NCBI RefSeq assembly: GCF_007004725.1
Contig: NZ_ML660166.1
Span: 310,001-374,000 of the forward strand
From: Aliikangiella coralliicola
GTDB lineage: Bacteria; Pseudomonadota; Gammaproteobacteria; Enterobacterales; Kangiellaceae
Direction: 5' to 3'
Length of the DNA stretch: 64,000 bases
The notes below the pieces were generated by a model that saw nothing but the letters and a program-made list of their open reading frames with translations, had not been told where the DNA came from and did not search any database. This document shows, piece after piece, positions 26,140 to 35,978 of this stretch. The position numbers and the translations under genes are program-made. Each line of letters starts with the position of its first letter. Positions within the stretch are counted from its first letter, which is position 1.

Positions 26140-28674
26140 ATGATGAATTTAAAGCAAACCTTATTCTCTCAAAAACGACAGCCGACTCAACTGATGTCCG
26201 CACTGTCAATTGTTGAAAAATTTAAGAGTAGCCAGAAAATGCTCAGACTTTCGTTTGGCGCAGCACTCATTTCAGTTTTAGCGGCATGTTCAGGCGGCGG
26301 CGCAGATGTTGAAGAGAACCCAGTAGTCGCACCGCCTCCCAGCTCAAACTATAGCGGACCACCACCTCAAACAGACGATGTACAAGCTTTTAAACTCAAT
26401 GTTTGGGATAACTTGTCTCCTTCAAATCGCTGTGGCGAATGTCATGGAAACGGCCAGGCCCCGGAATTTGTTAATTTATCTGATATTAATATCGCCTACG
26501 CTGAAGCGAATAAAATAGTTGATTTAGAACGACCATCAGAGTCCCGAATGGTATCCAAAGTGGCCGGCGGGCATAACTGTTGGTTAACTAGTGATGCGGC
26601 CTGTGCCGATACCATTACCAGCTATATCACAGCCTGGGCTGGCGACGCTGCAGGCGGCGGAACCACCATTGAACTGGTAGCTCCGACTATTCGAGATCCA
26701 GGTGATAGCCGTTCGTTTCCAGAATCTTCAGCGCTTTTTGGAACCACAGTTTATCCATTGTTGAGCCAGTACTGCGCAGGTTGTCACAACGAAAACTCTG
26801 CTAATCCTATTTCACCGTTTTTCGCAAACGATGATATCGACTCTGCTTACGCCGCGGCGAAAGCTCGAATCAATTTGGATACACCTGAAAACTCACGTTT
26901 TGTTATTCGACTGCGTAATGAATTCCATAACTGCTGGAGTGACTGCGGCGCTAACTCAACTGAGATGGAAGACGCAATTCGTTCATTTGCAAATCAAATC
27001 CCGCTCACTCAAGTTGATCCTAACTTGTTGGCCAGTAAATCTTTATTCTTGACCGATGGGATTGTTGCTAGCGGCGGTGGACGTCACGACACCAATGTTA
27101 TTGCCCTCTGGAATTTCAAAACGGGTCAAGGTGATACGGCTTTTGACACCAGTGGTATAGAACCAGCGATCAATCTCACCCTAAGTGGTAGCTACAACTG
27201 GGTCGGTGGCTGGGGTATCCAGATTATCGACGGTAAAGCGCAAGGCTCGACCAGCAATAGTAAAAAACTACATGATTTGATTACAGCAACCGGTGAATAC
27301 TCAATTGAAGCCTGGGTTGCCCCTGGTAATGTCACCCAAGAAGGTCCAGCAGGTATCGTTAGTTACTCGGCAGGAACGACAGCGAGAAACTTTACCCTTG
27401 GTCAAACGCTGTATAACTATGAATTCCTTAATCGCTCAAGCGAAACAGACGCAAATGGGGAAGCTTCATTAGCAACACCAGATGCTGACGAAATTGTACA
27501 AACGGCATTACAGCATGTTGTTGCCACTTTCTCTCCTACTGAAGGTAGAAAACTTTTTGTTAACGGAGAATTGGTCGCTCAGGAGCAAGTAGAAACCGGT
27601 GGCACGCTCAATGACTGGGATGACACTTTCGCGGTGGTCATGGGTAATGAAGTATCAAGTGACCGACTGTGGCAAGGAACTCTACGAATGGTTGCTATCC
27701 ATAATAGAACACTGACGCCAGAACAGATTGTGCAAAATTTTGATGTAGGTGTCGGTGAGAAGTTCTTCATGTTGTTCAGTATCTCTCATCTGATCAATTT
27801 GGAAGAGTCCTATGTTGTGTATGAAGTTAGCCAATGGGATAGCTATGGATACTTGTTCGACAAACCATTCTTTATCAACCTTAACGACCAGAATATTCCT
27901 GACAACATTGATATTGAAAAAATTCGTGTTGCGGTTAACGGTAAAGAAGTTAAAAACGGCCAAGCTTATAAGAATCTGAATGTTAATCTGAATACGACGG
28001 ATTACAGCACAGAAACCGGACAAACTATGTCTCGACTGGGCACGGTAATAGCATTGGAAAAAGGTCCTACAGCCGACGAGTTCTTCCTGACTTTCGAAAA
28101 AATCGGAACAGCGGAAAACGCGTTTGTTGAACCTCCGGCTCCAACGCCTGCAACACCGACAGATTTACCAGAAAGACCTGAAATTGGCATAAGAGACTTC
28201 TTTGAAATTCACGCTTCAATGTCAAAAGCGACGGGGATCAGTATGGCTCAAACAGATGTTGCACAAACCTATGAGCGTGTTAAGCAACAACTTCCAACGC
28301 TGACTGATATTGACTTCTTTACTTCAGCGCAACAGATGGGGGTTACTCAGCTAGCAATCGAATACTGTAATGCACTGGTTGAAGACAATACCGCAAGAGC
28401 AGCTTATTTTAGCGGCTTTAATTTTAGCTCGGCAGCCAATGTAGCGTTTGACTCTCAGGCAAAACGCGATCTGATTTACGACCCATTGATTACCAATATT
28501 ATGGGCAGTAATCTGTCGACACAGCCTGCAGTTGTCGATGTTAAAACAGAGTTAGGTAGCCTGACTGATACTTTAACTTCCTGTGGAGCAGGTTGTTCAG
28601 CGGACCGAACGGAAATCGTAGTAAAAGCAGTATGCGCAACCGCCTTAGGCAGCGCAGCAATGTTAGTTCAATAA
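26140..28674 (+). CDS. Di-heme LamG-domain lipoprotein
   Basis: 844 residues. Lipobox VLAAC puts the lipid Cys at 50; a shorter start at Met34 would give a normal lipoprotein signal, but the GGAG site supports 26140. Two tandem cytochrome-like units follow: CGECH 98-102 with HNCW 145-148, and CAGCH 212-216 with HNCW 263-266. Residues ~317-530 are a LamG/concanavalin-type fold (VIALWNFKTGQGDTAFDTSG, YSIEAWVAP, LFVNGELVA). The C-terminal 300 residues are not recognised and contain a Pro-Thr linker. It may bind a carbohydrate or surface ligand while passing electrons. Middle gene of the plus arm. Confidence 0.78.
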   Translation: MMNLKQTLFSQKRQPTQLMSALSIVEKFKSSQKMLRLSFGAALISVLAACSGGGADVEENPVVAPPPSSNYSGPPPQTDDVQAFKLNVWDNLSPSNRCGECHGNGQAPEFVNLSDINIAYAEANKIVDLERPSESRMVSKVAGGHNCWLTSDAACADTITSYITAWAGDAAGGGTTIELVAPTIRDPGDSRSFPESSALFGTTVYPLLSQYCAGCHNENSANPISPFFANDDIDSAYAAAKARINLDTPENSRFVIRLRNEFHNCWSDCGANSTEMEDAIRSFANQIPLTQVDPNLLASKSLFLTDGIVASGGGRHDTNVIALWNFKTGQGDTAFDTSGIEPAINLTLSGSYNWVGGWGIQIIDGKAQGSTSNSKKLHDLITATGEYSIEAWVAPGNVTQEGPAGIVSYSAGTTARNFTLGQTLYNYEFLNRSSETDANGEASLATPDADEIVQTALQHVVATFSPTEGRKLFVNGELVAQEQVETGGTLNDWDDTFAVVMGNEVSSDRLWQGTLRMVAIHNRTLTPEQIVQNFDVGVGEKFFMLFSISHLINLEESYVVYEVSQWDSYGYLFDKPFFINLNDQNIPDNIDIEKIRVAVNGKEVKNGQAYKNLNVNLNTTDYSTETGQTMSRLGTVIALEKGPTADEFFLTFEKIGTAENAFVEPPAPTPATPTDLPERPEIGIRDFFEIHASMSKATGISMAQTDVAQTYERVKQQLPTLTDIDFFTSAQQMGVTQLAIEYCNALVEDNTARAAYFSGFNFSSAANVAFDSQAKRDLIYDPLITNIMGSNLSTQPAVVDVKTELGSLTDTLTSCGAGCSADRTEIVVKAVCATALGSAAMLVQ

Positions 28675-28687
28675 CGGGAGCATGAAC

Positions 28688-30286
28688 ATGAAGAAATTGA
28701 CTAAAGAGCAACTATTAAATGCGCCCTTATTGCACAATTCGCATAAACGACCAACCACTCGTAGAGACTTTATCTCTCAAGGTTTTATGGCTGGTACTGC
28801 GAGCGTAATGGGACCTTCAATTCTGGGTCTGTTCGCCAATCCGCAAAAGGCTCACGCGACCTTGTCTCCAGATATTGAAGCACTTAAAAGTGCCTGTGGA
28901 ATTGCGGTACAGGGCGCGGGTAAAATCCCTTTTATCTGTTTTGACCTGGCCGGCGGCGCGAATGTTGCCGGCTCAAATGTGCTGATTGGCGGTCGTGGCG
29001 GCCAGCTGGACTTTATATCTTCAGCGGGTTACAGCAGACAAGGATTACCGGGAGATATGATTCCTTCGGTGATGAATCCCCAAACTGGATTATCTGACTT
29101 TATTAATTCTGATTATGGTTTGTCATTTCATACCGATAGTGCTTTTTTACGTGGAATTCAGGACAAAACCACAGCAACAACTGCTGCAAATACAAACGGT
29201 GCTGTAATACCGGCACGTTCTGACAATGACACTGGAAACAACCCACACAATCCAATGTATGGGATCAACAGAGCAGGTGCGGATGGCTCGCTACTCACTT
29301 TAATTGGATCGAGAAACAGTGATTCCGGCGGTAACTCCATGTCACCAAATAACATGATTGATCTGTCTGTTCGACCGACCAAAGTTGATCGACCGAGCGA
29401 CGTAACAGGCCTGGTTGATGTTGGCGACTTAGTCGGACTACTTAGCCAGGATGATGCTGTTTCGGTCATGGAGTCGATATACCGAATTTCAGACAATAAA
29501 ATGGACCAGGTAAATACCAATGTCAGTTCCGACGCGGTAATCAAAGAAATGGTTCGCTGCGGTTATGTTAAAAGTGCTGACCTGGCTGACAGATTTGGTG
29601 ACCCATCGACTCTCGACCCAGCGTTAGACCCTGATATTGTCGGCCCGACGGGTATCTTTACACAAGCTGAATTTGACTCAGATAGCGAATTTAGAAAAAC
29701 TGCCTCTGTCATGAAAATGGTTATTAACGGCTTTTCAGGTGCAGGAACAATCACCATGGGTGGTTATGATTATCACGGTCAAGGCCGTTCAACCGGCGAA
29801 GTGCGAGATTTCCGCGCTGGTCGTTGTATGGGAGCTTGCCTGGAGTACGCAGCGAAGGTCGGCGTTCCATTGATGATGTACGTTTTTAGTGATGGCTCAG
29901 TCAGCGCCAACGGCGTTGTTGATGACTCTGTAGAAGGTCGTGGCAAGTTTATGTGGCAGAGTGATAACTCCTCTACTGCTGGCTCATTCTTTATGGTTTA
30001 TAACCCTGACGGACGTGCAAACTTGATTGGTGCGACACCAGAAGAACAAGCCATACATCAGCAAATTGGTTACATGCGCTCTGACGGTTCGACTGAGACG
30101 GCATCTTCCCCGGCGGCTAACAACCCTAACTTGCTGGTAGAAACAATTATTCTCAACTACATGGCACTACATGGTGAGCAGAATAATTTCGCTAACCTGT
30201 TCCCTAATCATGGTCTTGGTAATTCCGCATTAATTGACAGCATGACGGCTTTCGAGCCGATTGTTAACGGAACCATTGGAAGTTAA
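28688..30286 (+). CDS. Tat-exported DUF1501-like protein
   Basis: 532 residues from ATG 28688, chosen because GGGAG is 7 bases upstream; ATG 28682 is only 2-3 bases from it. The N-terminus has a twin-arginine signal (TTRRDFISQGFMAGTASVMG). The mature part resembles DUF1501 proteins of the alkaline-phosphatase-like superfamily (FICFDLAGGANVAGSNVLIGG, NPHNPMYGINRAGADGSL, TMGGYDYHGQGRSTGEVRDFRAGRC). In planctomycetes DUF1501 genes pair with heme-containing PSCyt genes, and here it follows two heme proteins. Folded export by Tat suggests a metal cofactor. Last gene of the plus arm. Confidence 0.75.
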   Translation: MKKLTKEQLLNAPLLHNSHKRPTTRRDFISQGFMAGTASVMGPSILGLFANPQKAHATLSPDIEALKSACGIAVQGAGKIPFICFDLAGGANVAGSNVLIGGRGGQLDFISSAGYSRQGLPGDMIPSVMNPQTGLSDFINSDYGLSFHTDSAFLRGIQDKTTATTAANTNGAVIPARSDNDTGNNPHNPMYGINRAGADGSLLTLIGSRNSDSGGNSMSPNNMIDLSVRPTKVDRPSDVTGLVDVGDLVGLLSQDDAVSVMESIYRISDNKMDQVNTNVSSDAVIKEMVRCGYVKSADLADRFGDPSTLDPALDPDIVGPTGIFTQAEFDSDSEFRKTASVMKMVINGFSGAGTITMGGYDYHGQGRSTGEVRDFRAGRCMGACLEYAAKVGVPLMMYVFSDGSVSANGVVDDSVEGRGKFMWQSDNSSTAGSFFMVYNPDGRANLIGATPEEQAIHQQIGYMRSDGSTETASSPAANNPNLLVETIILNYMALHGEQNNFANLFPNHGLGNSALIDSMTAFEPIVNGTIGS

Positions 30287-30345
30287 CTTTTCAGGCGGTT
30301 AATATGGAGTCATTGAACCGCCGACCAAAAGATTAATACTCAGGA

Positions 30346-30903
30346 ATGGACTACACAGAAACTATCGATAAGGCTTTGAGCTGGTTAAGAGAACTTGAAC
30401 TGGACAAAGCCTTAACGCTTTTCTATCAATTGTTAGAAGAACACCCTAAAGACCTCGAACTAATTCAGAGAATTTATCCGCTAGAGATCAAGCGCCCAAA
30501 CTCCTCTGGCTATCAAAAAATCTGCCAGCATATTTTTTCCATTCAATCTAATAAACCAGAATTACAATCATTAATTGTTAATACCTATTGCGATTACTCG
30601 AAACTCAGACAAGAGCCGCCGCCATTAAATAAAACTCAGTTGTTTAACTTATTTATACAATTAGGCAACTCGCACTTACTCGATGAAACTGAACGCTTAA
30701 GGGATAGAATTAAAAAGGAGTTTGCCGATGACAAAATTACGCCTGAAATACTTCAATTAGGCTGCGAACAACTTATCCGTCAAAATAAATTAATTCAGGT
30801 GAGAGACGAGCTCAAATATATAATCGCTTATTATGCAGAAACAGAGTCCGGCCGTTGGGCGCTGAATATGCGCAAACAAATCGAAGCTCAAATCATTCGT
30901 TAG
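30346..30903 (+). CDS. Helical-repeat (TPR-like) protein, function unknown
   Basis: 185 residues, soluble and almost entirely helical. The opening DKALSWLRELELDKALTLFYQLLEEHPKDLELIQRIYPLE reads like a degenerate TPR unit, and the C-terminal half (ILQLGCEQLIRQNKLIQVRDELKYII) like further repeats. No catalytic motif. It is convergent with a B-box membrane protein that also has a repeat-like C-terminus; the two may be linked, but this is only suggestive. Confidence 0.6.
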   Translation: MDYTETIDKALSWLRELELDKALTLFYQLLEEHPKDLELIQRIYPLEIKRPNSSGYQKICQHIFSIQSNKPELQSLIVNTYCDYSKLRQEPPPLNKTQLFNLFIQLGNSHLLDETERLRDRIKKEFADDKITPEILQLGCEQLIRQNKLIQVRDELKYIIAYYAETESGRWALNMRKQIEAQIIR

Positions 30904-30995
30904 TTTTATCAGATTGCCGGTATTGATAAAGTTTTAGTATCGGAAAAACTGGTACTGGTAAACTTCAGACATTAATTAAAGTGCGTTATCAGAAA

Positions 30996-32387
30996 CTAAG
31001 TTTGATCTAGAAACCGTTGGTAATTTTCCGCTTGCTCCGACCAATCCTGGTCCAGACTTCGACGCATAATAATGCTCAACTTTTCGCGAGCCTCATCGGC
31101 CCGGTTGGCAAACTCTGCCAAAAGCTGTGAATGCACCAAGTATAAGCTCTCCCAGTTTTCAGGCATTTTATTGTTTTCAAGAAATGCGTCAATTAAACTT
31201 AGCGCTATTTTAAATTGACTTTTATTTTTCATTTCCCCACAGATTGCTGCAACAACTTTAGCTTTCTCAGGTATAAACTGGATAGATTTTGATTGTAGCT
31301 TTTGGTAAAAGTCAGCGGCGTGTTTTTGCTTACCCGCTTGAACTAACTGGGTAAAATAGCTTTGCGCTATTTTATCAAGAAATTGCGGTTTTTCTTGAAT
31401 GGCATAAAGCAAAATCAGTTTTTCATTCGCCTTATAGTCCAGAGAATGATTATTAATTCTGTCTAACAATATCTTTTGCGCATCTTCAAAGCGTCCTTCT
31501 TGCACAAAAATGTTGACCTCCGACATATCATCCGGTTTCAAGTCTGGCGTTATGTCGTGAAGTACCTGACGATTAATAGAAAAACTTAACTCCTGATGAT
31601 ATTGAAACACAAGATAACCCGCCATCACAAAAACAGTCACCGTCAAATATAAAATCAGCGAATTCACCAACATCGATGCTAAAAAAGACGGGGACGTCAA
31701 AGCAATTTGATATGACTCAATAGAAAGTCCAACAACGCCAAAGATTATTCCGTAAAGTAAAAAATAGGCACCACCGAAAAGTTTAATAATATAAATTACT
31801 TTCGCCGGGTTAAACATTTCCAGCATCGATTTTTCCATCATCAAAATAATAAATGAAGCAGGTGTTCCCAGTATTAAAAAAGCGCCGAGTAAAATCCCAA
31901 AAACAGGGCTAAACGCATACAACTTTGCGACCACAAGCACACATAAAACATAGGCCACCAGCAATTTTAAAAATAACGCGTCGCTTTTCAAATTAAAAAT
32001 CTGGGTCACTTTCGCCCTCACCGACTCGCCACTTGCAACCTGCTCCATAGATTTAAGCAAAAACTCAATCAGCGGCATGGTAAAAAGCAAAAATAAAATC
32101 GCACCAACTTTTCCGGTCGGTAATAATGAAAAAATAAAAGCGAAAATAATGATAAAAAGTAACGGGGCCGTCGTTAGCGGAATACTTAAAATAGCAGCAA
32201 GATTTTGCCAGAAGGGCTTAATGGTATTGGCGATACTTAATGAGCGAAGGCTGCGCCGGCATAAAACACACTTAGGGAAATAGTTTTCTTCATCTTTTGG
32301 CGTACAGGTATTACAAAAAGCAGTATCACAATTGGCACAAAACCAACTTGCTTTCTGTTTAGGATGGTACTTACAATAATCGGTCAT
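30996..32387 (-). CDS. B-box zinc-finger multi-pass membrane protein
   Basis: 463 residues. The N-terminus holds a B-box-like zinc finger: C5-x2-H8, C17-x2-C20, C25-x2-C28, then C40-x2-C43. Residues ~58-280 contain about six membrane segments (ILSIPLTTAPLLFIIIFAFIFSLL, LFLKLLVAYVLCVLVVAKLY). Residues 290-463 are a soluble helical repeat (FVQEGRFEDAQKILLDRINNH). B-box proteins are uncommon in bacteria but recur next to membrane domains such as DUF4013 or rhomboid. Function unknown; a zinc-stabilised adaptor on the cytoplasmic face is plausible. Confidence 0.7.
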   Translation of the reverse strand: MTDYCKYHPKQKASWFCANCDTAFCNTCTPKDEENYFPKCVLCRRSLRSLSIANTIKPFWQNLAAILSIPLTTAPLLFIIIFAFIFSLLPTGKVGAILFLLFTMPLIEFLLKSMEQVASGESVRAKVTQIFNLKSDALFLKLLVAYVLCVLVVAKLYAFSPVFGILLGAFLILGTPASFIILMMEKSMLEMFNPAKVIYIIKLFGGAYFLLYGIIFGVVGLSIESYQIALTSPSFLASMLVNSLILYLTVTVFVMAGYLVFQYHQELSFSINRQVLHDITPDLKPDDMSEVNIFVQEGRFEDAQKILLDRINNHSLDYKANEKLILLYAIQEKPQFLDKIAQSYFTQLVQAGKQKHAADFYQKLQSKSIQFIPEKAKVVAAICGEMKNKSQFKIALSLIDAFLENNKMPENWESLYLVHSQLLAEFANRADEAREKLSIIMRRSLDQDWSEQAENYQRFLDQT

Positions 32388-32442
32388 CTAGTCTCTGGTT
32401 GCCCTATTCCCATTAATTGGCAAAAAAATCGACAAAGCTCTA

Positions 32443-33150
32443 TCAGCTCCAGATCAACTTATCGCCACAGGTTTCTTGCATTTTTTTTAAATAAGCTTCA
32501 TGTGCTTCCAGTTCACTTGATGTCGCCGACAAAACCTTAAACTGCTGTCTATTTTCAGGCAGTCGACGAATTCCGTCTTCGTCTCTATTCGCACTCAAAT
32601 AATCTTGTTTTTGTGTAAGCGTTAAATCAGTTTGTCCCCCTGTCATTGAGAGGTAAACTTCGGCTAGAATCTCAGAGTCAAGTAGTGCGCCATGAAGATC
32701 TCGATGAGAATTATCAATAAAGTATCTTTTACATAGCGCGTCGAGGCTGTTCTTCTGCCCGGGATGCATCTGCCTGGCAAGCACTAACGTATCCAGAACA
32801 GTACAATAATCTTCTAATTGACCAAGCGGTGACGTTAAAAGTTTTAATTCATGGTTTAAGAATCCAACGTCAAACGGTGCGTTGTGAATTACCAATTCAG
32901 AATCTTTTACGTAGTTAATAAAGTCTTGAGCTATGTCCTCAAAAAATGGCTTATCTGCCAAAAATTCATTGGTAATTCCGTGGACTTCCATCGCACCATC
33001 ATCAACTTCCCGCCGAGGGTTAATGTACACGTGGAAATGGTTTCCGGTGAGTCGCCGATTGACCATTTCAACACAGCCAATTTCGATGATACGGTGTCCG
33101 CGAGTTGGCTCTAAACCGGTTGTTTCAGTATCTAGTACAATTTGCCGCAT
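32443..33150 (-). CDS. dnaQ: DNA polymerase III epsilon subunit (proofreading)
   Basis: 235 residues. DEDDh exonuclease motifs: IVLDTETTG (D7, E9), HNAPFDVGF, and HGALLDSEILAEVYL. It removes mismatched 3' ends in the replicase. The C-terminal ~50 residues would bind the alpha subunit. It is on the same strand as rnhA, 87 bases apart; in E. coli the pair is divergent. Confidence 0.97.
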   Translation of the reverse strand: MRQIVLDTETTGLEPTRGHRIIEIGCVEMVNRRLTGNHFHVYINPRREVDDGAMEVHGITNEFLADKPFFEDIAQDFINYVKDSELVIHNAPFDVGFLNHELKLLTSPLGQLEDYCTVLDTLVLARQMHPGQKNSLDALCKRYFIDNSHRDLHGALLDSEILAEVYLSMTGGQTDLTLTQKQDYLSANRDEDGIRRLPENRQQFKVLSATSSELEAHEAYLKKMQETCGDKLIWS

Positions 33151-33237
33151 ACTTTTTTAATTCCGAGTAACTATCCCAAATATTTTATTCTGACTATCAA
33201 TTTCAATTCAGTGTCACAATTAAATTTGTCAGAAGGT

Positions 33238-33678
33238 TTAAACACTGCCGAGTTCGTCAATTCCACGATTGGCCAATTGATCCGCGGTTTCATTTTCTGG
33301 ATGTCCGCTATGCCCCTTAACCCATTTCCAGGTAACCTGATGCCGCTCGTTTTGCGCATCGAGTAATTTCCATAGATCGACATTTTTTACGGGCTTTTTA
33401 GCAGAATTTTTCCATCCTCTTGTCTTCCAACCACTCATCCACTCTGTAATGCCTTTACGCACATATTGAGAATCAGTTGTCAGCACAACAACACTCGGTT
33501 TTTTTATTGCCTCCAACGCTCTGATTGCCGCCGTCAATTCCATTCGGTTGTTGGTTGTTTCTTGCTCTCCACCATAAATCTCTTTTTGATGAGAACCTGC
33601 TCGCAGAAGTGCCCCCCAACCACCGGGTCCAGGGTTACCCCGACAAGCACCATCGGTAAAAACTTCGATTTTACTCAA
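33238..33678 (-). CDS. rnhA: Ribonuclease HI
   Basis: 146 residues. The catalytic residues are in [19 protein letters not shown] (D9), [10 protein letters not shown] (E47), TTDSQYV and [15 protein letters not shown]. It degrades RNA in RNA-DNA hybrids. It lies upstream of dnaQ on the same strand. Confidence 0.97.
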   Translation of the reverse strand: MSKIEVFTDGACRGNPGPGGWGALLRAGSHQKEIYGGEQETTNNRMELTAAIRALEAIKKPSVVVLTTDSQYVRKGITEWMSGWKTRGWKNSAKKPVKNVDLWKLLDAQNERHQVTWKWVKGHSGHPENETADQLANRGIDELGSV

Positions 33679-33854
33679 GCCTCAATTCTCTTAAAGTCGA
33701 ATTCAAAAACCTATTATGCCAATAATCAGTCACAGCGTCGCGCCTTTTTTAATATCGACACTCGCCACAAATTGGCGGCATACTAATATAAAGAGAATAT
33801 TAATCGGAGCAGTCACAGTCTATTGATACTAAATGTTATCAGACGCTGGGTAAG

Positions 33855-34634
33855 CTAACTGTTTTTCAGATGGTTAAACCAATTTTCGACCTGAGATTTG
33901 ACACTGGGTTCTGCCAACCTCGGTGGCACGAGTTGTTTATTTCTTCTCCAGCTTGGTCTGATGGGTGTTAGTGTAGATACTTTTTTCCTGGCAATGATGA
34001 CGTAATAGCTGCAAAAAAATTCACAGACGTAATAACCTAACTTCTTCACCCAGGAATAAAAATGGCTATTTTGCAACTTGTCGTTCGTCAAACTGATATT
34101 AATCTGCGCTTCTGCTTCAAAGCCCAGCAGGCTAAACCAATCAGCAATTCGACTGCGGCTAATATCACGAATGGGGGTTTTCGGCTTTTGTCGCCACTGT
34201 TGGAAACGAAAGTTGACCCCCTGCCAGCTAAATGGATTGCGACCCACAATAATGGCAACCCCTTCAGGAATTAAAATACGCTCAACCTCACGCAAAACCT
34301 GGTGAGGGTGTGTGCTATTTTGTAAAACATTGGGTAAAACCGCGAGATCAATCGTATCTGCTGCAATAGGCAGTTCTGTATATAGGCATTGTAACGTGAC
34401 TTTCTCTTTTTGAACTTTCGGTGACTTAGCGCCAGATTCAGCAACAATGACCTGATGCTTGATGACAAGTTCCTCACCACAAAGCGATTTTGCGAGTGGC
34501 GAATAAAGCAATGCGTGATAGCCGAAGATCTGCGCCAGGTGTGGCGCCAGCTTTTCTGCAATCAATTGATGCCGATTACTACCTAATTCTTCATTTTTCA
34601 AGCTCACCGTTTTTTCCTGAAGACTGTTACTCAT
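33855..34634 (-). CDS. SAM-dependent methyltransferase, YafS-like
   Basis: 259 residues. A class I methyltransferase core: IFGYHALLYSPLAKS near the motif I position (weak), IDLAVLPNVLQNSTHPHQVLREVERILIPEGVAIIVGRNPFSW (motifs IV-V). It occupies the slot of yafS in E. coli, between gloB and rnhA, and is divergent from gloB. The substrate is unknown. The motif I glycine run is poor, so cofactor binding may be atypical. Confidence 0.8.
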   Translation of the reverse strand: MSNSLQEKTVSLKNEELGSNRHQLIAEKLAPHLAQIFGYHALLYSPLAKSLCGEELVIKHQVIVAESGAKSPKVQKEKVTLQCLYTELPIAADTIDLAVLPNVLQNSTHPHQVLREVERILIPEGVAIIVGRNPFSWQGVNFRFQQWRQKPKTPIRDISRSRIADWFSLLGFEAEAQINISLTNDKLQNSHFYSWVKKLGYYVCEFFCSYYVIIARKKVSTLTPIRPSWRRNKQLVPPRLAEPSVKSQVENWFNHLKNS

Positions 34635-34929
34635 TTAGCCAAATTTAAAGAGAATCAATAAAGCGGTCCTCTATTATGTTGATAAGCCAGTTACCGGGAT
34701 ATTGATCCAAAATTAAAATCCATGTTAAATGATAATATCTGACAGAGCATAGCTCGATAAGACGATTCTATAGATCGGCCTGTTTGAGCGAGTAAAATTT
34801 GTTATTTGGTAACTCATTACTTAATATTCTACCTATTAGTTACCCTGCAAAGTCAATATTACAAAGAACATTGATTAAGTCGTTATGACTAATAACTTAC
34901 CCATTTATTAAATATAGATCAGGTCCTCA
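34635..34929. promoter_or_regulatory. Divergent gloB / yafS-like promoter region
   Basis: 295 bases of AT-rich non-coding sequence between the divergent starts. No RNA gene or operator is recognisable by eye. Confidence 0.4.
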
Positions 34930-35712
34930 ATGATAGCCATCACTCCTATTCCCGCTTTTAATGACAACTACTTATGGCTGCTAGACAACGGCGTCGACGC
35001 AATTGTAGTGGATCCGGGTGACGCAGCGCCTGTTGATGCCTATTTAAAGAGTAATAACCTCAACCTGGCCGCCATATTAATCACTCATCACCACGGCGAT
35101 CATATCGGCGGTGTGCCTCGATTAAAACAGATGTATGGTTGTCGAACTTATGGGCCGAGTAACGATTCAGTTAATGGTTTAGATTATCGACTTGATCAGG
35201 GAGATTCGATAACAATTGAAGAACTCGGCTTATCTTTTCAGGTTATCGATGTTCCGGGACATACGCGTGGCCACATCGCTTATTTTATGCCTGAGAGCAG
35301 TCTTTGCACTAACGGCTTGTTTTGTGGCGATACATTGTTCTCTGGCGGTTGTGGACGCCTGTTTGAGGGTACTCCGCAGCAAATGTGGCAATCTATGCAG
35401 AAAATTCTCTCGTTACCGGAAAATACCAAGATTTACCCTGCCCACGAATATACCCTGTCTAATTTAAAGTTCGCGAGTGAGGTCGAGCCTCAAAATCAAC
35501 ATTTAACTCACTATATAGAGAAAGTTAAGGCGCTACGTGAATTAAACCAGCCTAGTTTGCCAAGCGAATTGTCAGTAGAGAAACAGGTTAATCCATTTCT
35601 TCGAATCAGAGAGCCAAGTGTGATTTCGAGTGCGATGCATCGGGTTAGTCGCGACACCTTAAGCGAACCAGAAGTATTCGCAGTCATTCGGCAATGGAAA
35701 GACAGTTTTTAG
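34930..35712 (+). CDS. gloB: Hydroxyacylglutathione hydrolase (glyoxalase II)
   Basis: 260 residues. The metallo-beta-lactamase motif THHHGDH is at 52-58, with DVPGHTRGH, FCGDTLFSGGCGRLFEG and PAHEYTLSNLKFA. It hydrolyses S-D-lactoylglutathione to lactate and glutathione in methylglyoxal detoxification. The C-terminal glyoxalase II helical domain (FLRIREPSV) is present. Confidence 0.97.
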   Translation: MIAITPIPAFNDNYLWLLDNGVDAIVVDPGDAAPVDAYLKSNNLNLAAILITHHHGDHIGGVPRLKQMYGCRTYGPSNDSVNGLDYRLDQGDSITIEELGLSFQVIDVPGHTRGHIAYFMPESSLCTNGLFCGDTLFSGGCGRLFEGTPQQMWQSMQKILSLPENTKIYPAHEYTLSNLKFASEVEPQNQHLTHYIEKVKALRELNQPSLPSELSVEKQVNPFLRIREPSVISSAMHRVSRDTLSEPEVFAVIRQWKDSF

Positions 35713-35978
35713 CCAAATTTTAACCAGGATTTGACATAACAGCTCAATAAAAATAACATTTGCTTCCAATAGACTAATTTGATCTAAAATCCAAAGATCC
35801 CTATAACCTGGTAAGCTAGATTATTTTCAATTAAGAATGAATCCAGGCTTCTATTAGACTTCATTTTTGGGCAACCATTTTTTTGGACAACCGATACCGT
35901 AAGTTTAAATCCAGATCAGATCAACAGACCCTAGAACAGTTTTGGTTATACAACCTTAACGCTAATAAGGAAAACCCA

